Source of the DNA: Armatimonadota bacterium
Lineage (GTDB): Bacteria > Armatimonadota > Zipacnadia > Zipacnadales > JABUFB01
Direction of reading: 5' to 3'
DNA length: 64,000 nucleotides
Assembly: GCA_013314775.1 (NCBI GenBank)
Contig: JABUFB010000001.1
Span: 186,001-250,000 of the forward strand
The translations under genes were made by a program, and so were the position numbers. Under the pieces are notes generated by a model. That model did no database searches. It was not told the origin of the DNA and worked only from the letters and a program-made list of their open reading frames with translations. This document shows, piece by piece, positions 18,010 to 25,765 of this stretch; position 1 is the stretch's first letter; every line of letters begins with the position of its first letter.

Positions 18010-19974
18010 ATGATGAGAAGGTCGGCGGTTGGCGCCATCCTGGTCCCATGGGCCTGCCTTTGCATTGCCCTGGCGCTGATTTCGGGTTGTGACGACAAGG
18101 TCGAGAAGCAGATCGGAAGCCTCACGGCTTCCTCTGTGGAGAAACAGTACGCGGTAGTGGGCGATCCGCTGCTGTCCGACTGGCTCGAGACCGCAGGGCA
18201 GACCATGGTGGGCCATTCCATGCGCCAGTCGATCCCTTACAGGTTCAAGGTGATCGACACCGACATGGTCAATGCCTTCGCTGCGCCGTACGGGTACATC
18301 TACGTGACCACGGGCCTGCTGGATTTCGCGGATACCGAAGACGAAATCTGGGGCGTGGTGGGGCACGAAATCGGCCACGTGGTCCATCGGCACGGCATAA
18401 GCCAGGCGAAGAAGAGCTTCCTGTATAACATCGGGCTGGCGATCCTGGGAAACTCCAACCAGACCCTGGCCGACATCGCCGGGATGGGCCTGGGGCTGCT
18501 TTCCCTGCGCTACAGTCGTGAGAATGAATATGAAGCCGACGATATGGGCCGCAAGCTCTCTTTCAGCGCGGGTTATGACCCGGCAGGGAACACAGCGTTT
18601 TTCGCCAAACTCATGGACAAGTACGAGAAGCGCCGGCCCTCGAGCATCGAGGTCATGTTCCGCACCCACCCGCCCACTGAACGCCGGATCGCCCGGCAGA
18701 ATGCTATGCCGGAGTTGTCCGGAAGCAACGCGGAATCCCTGCTCCTGATCGGTCGCGGGTACGCCCGGCGCCACCAGGTGCGCAGGGCCGAGGGCCTCCT
18801 CGCCAGGGCCGCCGAGCTGAGCCCGAATGACCCCACGAGCCTCCTGGCACTGGCCGAAGTCCAGTATGCCCGGGGCAAGTACGATCAGGCCGCACAGACT
18901 TACGCCGCCGCCGGCAGCCTGCGACCAACCCAGTTCGCACAACACGGGCTGCAGCTTGCTCAGGCAGGTGGCCCTCCCGCGCTGGCGATGGCTTCCGCAT
19001 CGGCGCAGGCTCAGGCCGCCGCACTGGTGCCCGTGGCGACCGGCTCATCAAGCCAGGCCGGGATTGTGGTCACCCGCACCGCACAGCGCGACGACACCAT
19101 CGCCACCAGTCTCGCGCCAACAGTCACCGGCACCCACTCCATCATCGACAGCCTGTTCGGGTTGGCCGAGACCTCCCCCGACCTGCCCGATCTCGCTCAG
19201 AAGGCGGTCACGTACGCCAATGCCGCGGTGAATCAGGCCATCGAGCCGGTGTACTCCCTGGAACGCCAACGGGAGAAGTTGCGGCAGAGTGCCCAGGATG
19301 CCCGTGACTGTTCCGCTCAGCTCGTGGCTAAGCTCAACCTAGCGAAAGCGGGACGGATTCCGGCGGAGGATATCCCGGTGCTGGAGCGCACGCTGAACGA
19401 GAACAACCGGTTGCTCGCGGACATATCTACGGCGCTGGACCAGTTGGAAGCCGCGAGACCGGCGGTGATTGAAGCGGAGAAATCGGCCCGTGAGACTACA
19501 GGGTTGATTGAGCGCGTGATGCGGGGCGACACCAGTACCGCCCTTACGCAGGCGGTGGAGACGTCTGCGCAGGTGTCTCAGAGCAAAGCCCTCACGGCGT
19601 TGGCTGCCACCAGCAAGGCAAAGCACACATCGGAACAAGCGGCACTCCGAGCGCTGGTGGCGCGGATCAACACCGCGGCAGTGGGTGCCCCGGCGAATGT
19701 GCGCGAGAACCTGGACGGGCTCGTCGCGCACCTGATGCTGGGTGAGCCCCGTGCGGTGCGGCAGATGCGGGTTCAGGGCCTGGGATACGGTGACGTGGCC
19801 TTGCTGGTCGCGGCATCCCGCAAGCTGTCCAGGGAACCTGTTTCCCTTGCCTCCTCCGCGGTTCGAGCGAATAGCATCGTGGACCACGTCAACAACATCG
19901 GCGCGCGCTCCGACGGCGCACTGTACCTGATGAAGTACATGGCAAACGTGCTGGAATATGAGACCGAAGAGTAG
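18010..19974 (+). CDS. M48 family metalloprotease lipoprotein with TPR-like C-terminal region
   Basis: 654 residues; start ATG at 18010 has GGAG eight bases upstream and yields a lipoprotein signal ending ALISGC (Cys about residue 25). The zinc protease motif HEIGH is at residues 119-123, and the third ligand is in ENEYEADDMG (about 171-180). IYVTTGLLDF and TEDEIWGVVGHEIGHVVHRHG are typical of BepA/YfgC-like peptidases. After FRTHPPTERR the chain continues as TPR-like helices (about 240-310: LIGRGYARRHQVRRAEGLL, LAEVQYARGKYDQAAQTYAA), then a long Ala-rich helical region of unknown family up to 654. BepA proteases with TPRs tend outer-membrane protein assembly. A similar envelope quality-control role is inferred, but the extra 340-residue helical tail is unusual. 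Confidence 0.92.
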   Translation: MMRRSAVGAILVPWACLCIALALISGCDDKVEKQIGSLTASSVEKQYAVVGDPLLSDWLETAGQTMVGHSMRQSIPYRFKVIDTDMVNAFAAPYGYIYVTTGLLDFADTEDEIWGVVGHEIGHVVHRHGISQAKKSFLYNIGLAILGNSNQTLADIAGMGLGLLSLRYSRENEYEADDMGRKLSFSAGYDPAGNTAFFAKLMDKYEKRRPSSIEVMFRTHPPTERRIARQNAMPELSGSNAESLLLIGRGYARRHQVRRAEGLLARAAELSPNDPTSLLALAEVQYARGKYDQAAQTYAAAGSLRPTQFAQHGLQLAQAGGPPALAMASASAQAQAAALVPVATGSSSQAGIVVTRTAQRDDTIATSLAPTVTGTHSIIDSLFGLAETSPDLPDLAQKAVTYANAAVNQAIEPVYSLERQREKLRQSAQDARDCSAQLVAKLNLAKAGRIPAEDIPVLERTLNENNRLLADISTALDQLEAARPAVIEAEKSARETTGLIERVMRGDTSTALTQAVETSAQVSQSKALTALAATSKAKHTSEQAALRALVARINTAAVGAPANVRENLDGLVAHLMLGEPRAVRQMRVQGLGYGDVALLVAASRKLSREPVSLASSAVRANSIVDHVNNIGARSDGALYLMKYMANVLEYETEE

Positions 19975-20236
19975 CTGATGCTGTCGAGCGAGAGGCTCGA
20001 CCCACGCGGCTGGGGATGACACGGGCAGGAGGCATCCCTTCGCGCAGGCCGACCATTCCGGTCGGCAGGTTGGCAGGCCAACCACCCGCGTGCCGCTGCT
20101 TGCTGCCAAAGGCGGGTGCCACCGCTTCCGGCGAAGCCGAAGCAATGCTCTTGCAACAAAGCACACCGCGCGGGGCGTGTTGTAGCACCCAATGGTGCGG
20201 CACCCACGACCATGAAAGACGGATTCGGAGAAGAGA
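19975..20236. other. Palindrome-rich intergenic region
   Basis: 262 bp. It contains a 7-bp stem (GTCGAGC/GCTCGAC, 19983-20001) just after the protease stop, which may be its terminator although no T-run follows, then a GGTTGGC/GCCAACC inverted repeat near 20069-20084, and dispersed repeat B at 20112-20150. No ORF in it looks real. Confidence 0.5.
20112..20150 (+). repeat. Dispersed repeat B, copy 1
   Basis: 39 bp that match, with six mismatches, the complement of 25214-25252. The core is an imperfect hairpin (CACCGCTT...AAGCAATG here, perfect CACTGCTT/AAGCAGTG arms in copy 2). Both copies lie in intergenic DNA. Confidence 0.6.
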
Positions 20237-20929
20237 ATGGCACGCGACGTCTACTATGACTTCCACATGCACACCATCCTGAGCGACGGCGTCTTGAGCG
20301 CGGTGGAGCTGATCCGTCGGTGCTCGGTCAAAGGCTGCGCGGGAATGGTCATTGCCGACCACAGCGGTCCGGGCACACTGGACCGGTTTATCCGGGAGAA
20401 CGGCGCGGACTGTGCCGTGGCCCGGGAGTTCTGGGATATCGAGGCCTTCGCCGGCGTTGAACTGACCCACGTTCCTGCCGCATCCATTGCGACCCTCGCC
20501 AGGCGCGCCAAGGAACTCGGGGCCGCGCTGGTTGTGGTGCACGGGGAATCGCCGGTAGAGCCCGTAGAGCCGGGGACCAACCTCGCGGCGGCACGCTGCC
20601 CGGACGTGGATATTCTCGCCCATCCCGGCCTGCTCACGGCTGAAGAGGCGCAGGCGGCCCGGGATAATGGCGTCTTTATCGAGATCAGCGCCCGCAAAGG
20701 GCACGACATGGCAAACGGTCACGTGGTGCGCGTTGCTCTGGAGAGCGGGGCGCGGCTTGTGGTGGACAGCGACGGGCATACCCCCGACAACATCCTCACC
20801 CCCGCGTGGGCCGAGCACGTGGCCCGCTGCGCCGGCGTGCCTGAAGGCCTGATGGAAGCGGTGCTCGTGGAGGGCCCGCTGGAGCTCCTGGAACGCGCGC
20901 GGACGAACTCTCGGGGTGACTCATGGTGA
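20237..20929 (+). CDS. PHP-domain phosphoesterase (histidinol-phosphatase-like)
   Basis: 230 residues, with GGAG six bases before the ATG. The PHP metal-binding motifs appear in order: DFHMHTILSDG (residues 8-18), IADHSGPG, FAGVELTHV, VVVHGES, DILAHPGL and DSDGHTPDN, giving the expected His, Asp, Glu and Cys/His set for a trinuclear site. The family hydrolyses phosphomonoesters or phosphodiesters. The length fits small YcdX/HisK-like enzymes. The lipoprotein gene that follows overlaps its end by seven bases, so the two are co-translated. Confidence 0.88.
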   Translation: MARDVYYDFHMHTILSDGVLSAVELIRRCSVKGCAGMVIADHSGPGTLDRFIRENGADCAVAREFWDIEAFAGVELTHVPAASIATLARRAKELGAALVVVHGESPVEPVEPGTNLAAARCPDVDILAHPGLLTAEEAQAARDNGVFIEISARKGHDMANGHVVRVALESGARLVVDSDGHTPDNILTPAWAEHVARCAGVPEGLMEAVLVEGPLELLERARTNSRGDSW

Positions 20930-22197
20930 GCACCCGCTGCGCTTCGGCCTGCGCATTGATCCTCCTCGCGGCAGGTCTCGCGATTTTGGGCGGTTGCGCC
21001 CGTGGCGAGGAGAACGCCGCAGGGAATATCCCCAACGCGGTGCTTGATGTCTCCGTGCGGTTCGCAGGGCCCGTCGATGACAGCGCGTACTACTTCATCG
21101 CCCTCGATGTGGACGGGGACTTCGGCGACGACTACCCGGTCCCCATCGCAAACGGCCCCTTCTGGGGCAATGGCTGGGGCACGGGGTCGATCACCCACTT
21201 TCTCGAATACCACCTGGGGCGCTACGAGCTGTACCGGGCCAACCTGGCCCCGGTTCTGCGCGAGACCGCGGGGAGCATCACCGCTGTTTCCGGCACCCCC
21301 GTCGGCGGCGATGCAGGCCGGTACGAAGTGACCATCGGCGCGCTGACCATCGGCTCCGTGAGCGTGAGCGGGACCGGCATGGTGACCTCCGCCACCAATG
21401 CAAGTGGGCAGAATGCGGGGACTATCGCCCTGTCCACCAACGCCGCCGGAGAGACAGTGGCCGGCAGCGTGTCTTTCACGCCTGCCACGAACGGTGGGAA
21501 AGCGCCCACCGCTGCCCAGCAGTCCCAGATTGACGCGCTCAACGCCGGAGGCGTCGCGCTGCAGCCCGGATCGTTGTCGGCTTTCGGGCTCACGCTGACC
21601 CTTGGTGCAGCAGCGGCGGGAACACAATCGCTGGTGATCGCCCCCACAGTTGCCGCGGTCTCGGCACAGTTCGTCCCTGCCTCTGCCGGAGTGGCCTTCA
21701 CGCGCGCCGCGACGATCACCGCCAACTCCAGCATTCCCACCGCAAACCCACCTATACCCGGAGCGATCATCAGCACAGGCGAGCTCACCACCGGGCATCT
21801 TGCGAGGATCGACGTGGAGATCTCTCAGCAACCCGTCCTGATCGGGCCGCCTTTCTCGTACACGGTCCCCAGTGGCGGGAACACCCTTCGGGCCCAGATC
21901 GATTTGGCGGACCTGGGGACGAACCTGACGGACATCAGCCTGAACGTCATTTCCACCACCGAACTGATCTTTGATCCGAATGTGACCGACCCAGACCTGC
22001 ACTGCTTCGACGGTTTCGGGCGCCTGGGCAATGACGCGATCACCTTCAATGCCCGCGAGTACCGCGTCTACAGCAATGCGACGGCGTTCATGCCCGAAGG
22101 CGCCGATGACACCACGCTGCGCAGTCCGGCCACGCCCGACCAGCGACGCGCGGTGGATATAACAGACTGGCAGGTGGAGGTGAAGCGCTTGCGCTGA
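20923..22197 (+). CDS. Predicted lipoprotein of unknown function
   Basis: 424 residues. The signal peptide ends LAILGGC (Cys about residue 25), giving a lipidated, envelope-anchored protein. The mature chain is Thr/Ala/Gly/Ser-rich and beta-prone, with YYFIALDVDGDFGDDYP near the start, reminiscent of domains that describe periplasmic beta-sandwiches, and no catalytic motif I can identify. The start overlaps the PHP gene's stop. No family recognised. Confidence 0.8.
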   Translation: MVSTRCASACALILLAAGLAILGGCARGEENAAGNIPNAVLDVSVRFAGPVDDSAYYFIALDVDGDFGDDYPVPIANGPFWGNGWGTGSITHFLEYHLGRYELYRANLAPVLRETAGSITAVSGTPVGGDAGRYEVTIGALTIGSVSVSGTGMVTSATNASGQNAGTIALSTNAAGETVAGSVSFTPATNGGKAPTAAQQSQIDALNAGGVALQPGSLSAFGLTLTLGAAAAGTQSLVIAPTVAAVSAQFVPASAGVAFTRAATITANSSIPTANPPIPGAIISTGELTTGHLARIDVEISQQPVLIGPPFSYTVPSGGNTLRAQIDLADLGTNLTDISLNVISTTELIFDPNVTDPDLHCFDGFGRLGNDAITFNAREYRVYSNATAFMPEGADDTTLRSPATPDQRRAVDITDWQVEVKRLR

Positions 22198-22220
22198 TTC
22201 CCCGCGCAGGCCATGCATCC

Positions 22221-22784
22221 ATGCCGAGTCAGGGACCCAATCCGGCGTTGTCCGGGGGAACGCTGGTGATCCGCCACGCCCTGCTCCCCGATCTGCCCGA
22301 CATCGTCCGCATCGAAAACGCGAGTTTCACCTCGCCCTGGCCCGAATGGAGCCTGCGCGAGGAGATGATGCGGGACGACTCTGTGTTCCTCGTGGCGCAG
22401 ATTGATGGGGAAACCGTGGGGTACGCAGGAATGTGGCTGTACGTGGATGAGGCCCACGTGGGGACCATCGCCGTGGATGCCCGGTCGCGTCGCAGAGGCA
22501 TCGGCATGGCGCTGATGCTGGCTCTCCTGGACATCGCGCGGCGCGAGAAAGCAGCTCTTGTTCTGCTGGAGTACCGCGTGAGCAACCTCGCGGCCGCTAA
22601 TCTCTATGGGCAATTGGGTTTTCGTCATAACAGGATCCGCTGGGGCTATTACCAGGATACCGGCGAGGATGCGGTCGAGGCGATCCTGGAGGACCTGCAG
22701 GGCTGCGAATGTGCGGCGCGACTGGCTGGACTGCGCGAGAAATGGGAGCAACGCTACGGTGCCTGCATTGTTGAGTGCGACTGA
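22221..22784 (+). CDS. rimI: Ribosomal protein S18-alanine N-acetyltransferase-like GNAT enzyme
   Basis: 187 residues. GNAT motifs: IRIENASFTSPWPEWSLREE near the N-terminus (the RimI-type substrate loop with SPW), VGYAGMWLYVDEAHVGTIAVDARSRRRGIGMALM (acetyl-CoA pyrophosphate loop RRRGIG), and LEYRVSNLAAANLYGQLGFR (the VR-x-SN-x-A-x-x-LY-x-x-GF motif). The gene is followed, with overlap, by tsaD, the classic rimI-tsaD neighbourhood, which supports the name. RimI acetylates the N-terminal Ala of S18. Start codon chosen as the ATG at 22221; its ribosome site is weak. Confidence 0.87.
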   Translation: MPSQGPNPALSGGTLVIRHALLPDLPDIVRIENASFTSPWPEWSLREEMMRDDSVFLVAQIDGETVGYAGMWLYVDEAHVGTIAVDARSRRRGIGMALMLALLDIARREKAALVLLEYRVSNLAAANLYGQLGFRHNRIRWGYYQDTGEDAVEAILEDLQGCECAARLAGLREKWEQRYGACIVECD

Positions 22785-23832
22785 CCTGATTCTCGGGATC
22801 GAGACCTCCTGCGACGAGACAGCCGCCGCGGTGCTTCGTGGTGGGCGCGAAATCCTGTCCAGCGTGGTGGCCTCCCAGGATGAACTTCACGCGCAGTTCG
22901 GCGGAGTGGTCCCGGAAGTGGCCTCGCGCCGGCACTCGGAGATCATCACCGCAGTGGTGGCCGAGGCTTTGGAGCGCGCCGGAGTCACCTGGGGCGACCT
23001 CGTGGGGATAGCCGTCACCAACTGCCCGGGCCTCATTGGCTCGCTGCTGGTCGGGGTGTCCGCCGCGAAAGGCTACTGTCTCGCCACCGGCTTGCCGCTG
23101 GTGGGCGTCAACCACATCGAGGCTCACCTGTTTGCCAACTTCGTCCACGAGCCCGAGGCGCCGTCCGTGGGAGATTTGAGCCTGATGCCCACCATCTGCC
23201 TGGTGGCTTCGGGAGGACACAGCGACATTGTCTTCGTCCAGGAGCCGGGCCGGTACACGATCCTCGGGCGCACCCGGGATGATGCGGCCGGAGAAGCTCT
23301 GGACAAGGCAGCGCGGGTGCTGAATCTCGGCTACCCTGGCGGGCCGGCCATCGACCGGGCAGCGAAACAGGGGGATCCCAACGCAGTCCCGTTCCCGCGC
23401 CCGAACATCCCCGGCAGCCTGGACTTCAGTTTCAGCGGCCTGAAAACCGCGATGGTGCGAGAAGTCGGCGCGCTCAACGGGCCCGCGGCAGACCTCCACG
23501 AGAAGCGCGTGGCCGATCTCGCGGCGAGCTTTCAGGAGGCCGTGGCGGATACCCTGGTGCGCAATGTGACAATGGCGGCGCTGCAGACGGGTGCGCGGCA
23601 GGTCTTGCTGGCAGGCGGCGTGGCTGCGAACTCTCGTTTGCGCGAAAAGATCGCGGCATGGTCGGGCGAGTCCGGCATCCCTGTGGCCTATCCGCCCCTG
23701 CGGCTCTGCACCGACAATGCTGTCATGGTGGCCGCCGCCGGCTTCTTCCAGGCGTCCCGCAACGGCTGGGATGGGCTCGACATCGACGTATACTCCTCCA
23801 TGCCGCTGGACCAGCCATCGACGGCCTCCTGA
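22759..23832 (+). CDS. tsaD: tRNA threonylcarbamoyladenosine transferase TsaD
   Basis: About 357 residues if the GTG at 22759 is used (GGGAG ten bases upstream); TTG codons at 22768 or 22771 are alternatives. The protein begins DLILGIETSCDETAAAV and contains the NHIEAHLFANF metal-binding HxExH motif, SGGHSDIVFV, DDAAGEALDKAARVL and LAGGVAANSRLRE, all diagnostic of TsaD/Gcp. With TsaB and TsaE it transfers threonylcarbamoyl to A37 of ANN-reading tRNAs. It overlaps the rimI end by 26 bases. TsaB is not adjacent. Confidence 0.97.
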   Translation: MPALLSATDLILGIETSCDETAAAVLRGGREILSSVVASQDELHAQFGGVVPEVASRRHSEIITAVVAEALERAGVTWGDLVGIAVTNCPGLIGSLLVGVSAAKGYCLATGLPLVGVNHIEAHLFANFVHEPEAPSVGDLSLMPTICLVASGGHSDIVFVQEPGRYTILGRTRDDAAGEALDKAARVLNLGYPGGPAIDRAAKQGDPNAVPFPRPNIPGSLDFSFSGLKTAMVREVGALNGPAADLHEKRVADLAASFQEAVADTLVRNVTMAALQTGARQVLLAGGVAANSRLREKIAAWSGESGIPVAYPPLRLCTDNAVMVAAAGFFQASRNGWDGLDIDVYSSMPLDQPSTAS

Positions 23833-23913
23833 TGCGTTTCCAGCCCAGAGTGTTCACAAATTTCAGGTCGACTACAGGTTCTCCCAGCGCGAAGCGTGCT
23901 AACATGGTGGGGT

Positions 23914-23974
23914 GTGGGAAATGTGGAAAACCAGGTGGGAAACCCATTCCTGCGGCATCGAAACGGTGGAAAAG
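23914..23974 (+). repeat. Cluster of four GTGGRAAA motifs (possible MraZ-type or DNA-binding boxes)
   Basis: GTGGGAAAT (23914), GTGGAAAAC (23923), GTGGGAAAC (23935) and GTGGAAAAG (23966) lie on one strand in the 271-bp space between the convergent ends of tsaD and the DUF362 gene; GCGGGGGAAG follows. Repeated TGGGA-type boxes are what MraZ proteins bind. No gene clearly starts downstream. A GCTTAA/TTAAGC inverted repeat follows near 23983-24001. Confidence 0.45.
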
Positions 23975-24103
23975 CGGGGGAAGCTTAAGGCAAGATTAAG
24001 CTATCATGAGGGAGAACGGTGTTACTGAGGCCCCCCAAATGCCCTCGGCACCGGGACCTGATGCCCAATATCTCATAATTTGGACACAATTGGTTCACTG
24101 CCC

Positions 24104-25129
24104 TCAGACACGGACGATAGGCAGACTCTCGATGTCCATCCGGCCCACGCCAAGTTCCTGGGCCATGGCAAGATGGGGCACATCTGCCGGCTTGAACCCC
24201 AGCATTTCCGTTCCCAGAGCATCCGCCGCCACCATGTCGTGACTGACGATCACTGCTCCGGTCTCCTCCAGGTCCCCGGGACCTTTGGGGCCATTACTCT
24301 TGAGGGCCACGGTGGCATCGATGACCACCAGCGTGGGCCTGAGCACCCCCGCAAGATCGGCGATGTTCCGGTGCAGGTTCTCGCTGCCGCCTGCCCCGGC
24401 GCCCTTGCTGTGGTAGCTCTGGCGGTCCCAATTGGCGCCCATCTGGTTCTTCAGGGACAGAGATACGATGGTCGCCCCGTGGTGCTTCAGACAAGGAAGA
24501 TTGATGTAGACATCGGACTCCAGGATCTCCCGTGCCAGCAGGTCCCGCGAGATATTGGCGCCGCCGACCTCACACTCCACGTACATGGCCGGGTTGTCCA
24601 GGCCGATGAGCGCTACCCCGAGCTCGTCGCAGACCCGCTGCGCGCCGCTCATCTCAAAGGTGATGGTGCTCTTGTCACAGGAGTGCTCCACCACCGTGAC
24701 TTTCCTCGCGCCTGCATCCATGACCAGCTTGATCACAGCCGCCAGGATTGCGGGAGTGGTGTTCGCGCCCACATCGGGCGTCCGACCCCAGGCGAGATTG
24801 GGCTTGATCACCACGCGGTCACCGGGGTTGATGATGGCCTCAATGCCGCCGAAAGCATCCACGGCGGCCTTCACCCGTTCGGCGGGTTCGCCCTTCGTGG
24901 CGATGGCGGCGTGAACATCCGCCGGCGGGGCCTCGAGGACCCGGTGCTTGCCTGCCCTGGCGGGCCTGTCAGGTGTCGCGGCATGGACGGCGGACTCGGT
25001 CGGCGGATCGGTCGCGGGAACGGCAGCGCCTGCCCGGGCGCCCTGACTCCGGCCGCATCCGGCGACAGCCACCGCGCCCATTGCCCCGGCGGCGAGTGTT
25101 CCGGAAGTGATGAACATTCGGCGGTCCAT
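24104..25129 (-). CDS. DUF362-domain Tat/lipoprotein
   Basis: 341 residues from the ATG at 25127-25129 (GGGAG ten bases upstream). The N-terminus MDRRMFITSG has a twin-arginine-like pair and is followed by a hydrophobic stretch ending AVAVAGC, a lipobox, so it is likely exported and anchored. Then a Pro/Ala-rich linker and a DUF362 domain: VVIKPNLAWG, PAILAAVIKLVMDAGARKVTVVEHS, YINLPCLKHHGATIVSLSLKN and MVAADALGTEMLG. DUF362 proteins are often fused with ferredoxins; this one lacks Cys clusters in that part. Molecular function unknown. Confidence 0.87.
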   Translation of the reverse strand: MDRRMFITSGTLAAGAMGAVAVAGCGRSQGARAGAAVPATDPPTESAVHAATPDRPARAGKHRVLEAPPADVHAAIATKGEPAERVKAAVDAFGGIEAIINPGDRVVIKPNLAWGRTPDVGANTTPAILAAVIKLVMDAGARKVTVVEHSCDKSTITFEMSGAQRVCDELGVALIGLDNPAMYVECEVGGANISRDLLAREILESDVYINLPCLKHHGATIVSLSLKNQMGANWDRQSYHSKGAGAGGSENLHRNIADLAGVLRPTLVVIDATVALKSNGPKGPGDLEETGAVIVSHDMVAADALGTEMLGFKPADVPHLAMAQELGVGRMDIESLPIVRV

Positions 25130-25213
25130 ATCGATCACGCTCCCGCGCGTAAAGCTGCAGCAAGGCTAATCACGTCGGGCGAACGACGCACAACGTCCGG
25201 CATGGTGTGCCGT

Positions 25214-25252
25214 GAGCACTGCTTCGGCTTCGTCGAAAGCAGTGACACCCGC
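25214..25252 (-). repeat. Dispersed repeat B, copy 2
   Basis: Read on the minus strand it matches 20112-20150. The arms CACTGCTT and AAGCAGTG form a perfect 8-bp stem. It lies in the short space between the DUF362 gene and the methyltransferase stop. Confidence 0.6.
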
Positions 25253-25258
25253 TCCCGG

Positions 25259-25765
25259 CTACTCTCCTTCGCGAGGCCTTCTCGGCATCCTCCAGTGACC
25301 CGGCGGGGCCTGGGGCTCGCTACCGTCCACCGCACACACGAAATCGTTCAGCCCTACATTGCGAATCACCATGACACGCGGCTGGAACATCTGGCGGTAC
25401 ATGCCCGCCAGTTTCAGCGCGAGCCAGGCCCAGCTTGAGCCGCCGATGTCGATGAACACGAGGTCCGCACGCCCTGTGTGGGACTGCACGTCGCCCAGGT
25501 CGAAGGCGTCCGCATGGACCCAGGTGATATTCCCGTGACGGGCGCAGCGCTCTCTTGCGATGTCCAGGCAGGCCGCGCTCTTCTCGACGGCTATCACCCG
25601 GCCGGCTCTGCGGGCCAGGCAGTGGGTGGTGTGCCCCTCCGCGGACCCGATCTCGATCACCGTATCACCGGGTTCGGGAAGCTCCCGGGCCAACTGCCGA
25701 TAGGTCGCGACGCGGGCGCAGGTTCGGATACTCAGGCTGCCGGGTACCGGGCGAATCGCGCTCAC
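25259..25765 (-). CDS. Class I SAM-dependent methyltransferase-like protein
   Basis: 168 residues. VIEIGSAEGHTTHCLA is the glycine-rich SAM motif I, GRVIAVEKSAACLDIAR is motif II with its acidic residue, ITWVHADAFDL is motif III and ADLVFIDIGG motif IV. Substrate cannot be inferred. The GTG start overlaps the TGA of the upstream glycosidase gene (GTGA), implying translational coupling, although a functional link between a methyltransferase and an exported glycosidase is not obvious. Confidence 0.82.
   Translation of the reverse strand: MSAIRPVPGSLSIRTCARVATYRQLARELPEPGDTVIEIGSAEGHTTHCLARRAGRVIAVEKSAACLDIARERCARHGNITWVHADAFDLGDVQSHTGRADLVFIDIGGSSWAWLALKLAGMYRQMFQPRVMVIRNVGLNDFVCAVDGSEPQAPPGHWRMPRRPREGE

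Noticed and set aside
15645-18221. 858-codon minus-strand ORF over the malic enzyme gene
   Set aside because: All but the last 93 residues is antisense to a conserved enzyme. Only the C-terminal part is kept as a small membrane protein.
24006-24242. 78-codon plus-strand ORF after the GTGGRAAA boxes
   Set aside because: Its second half is antisense to the DUF362 gene end and the composition is not protein-like.
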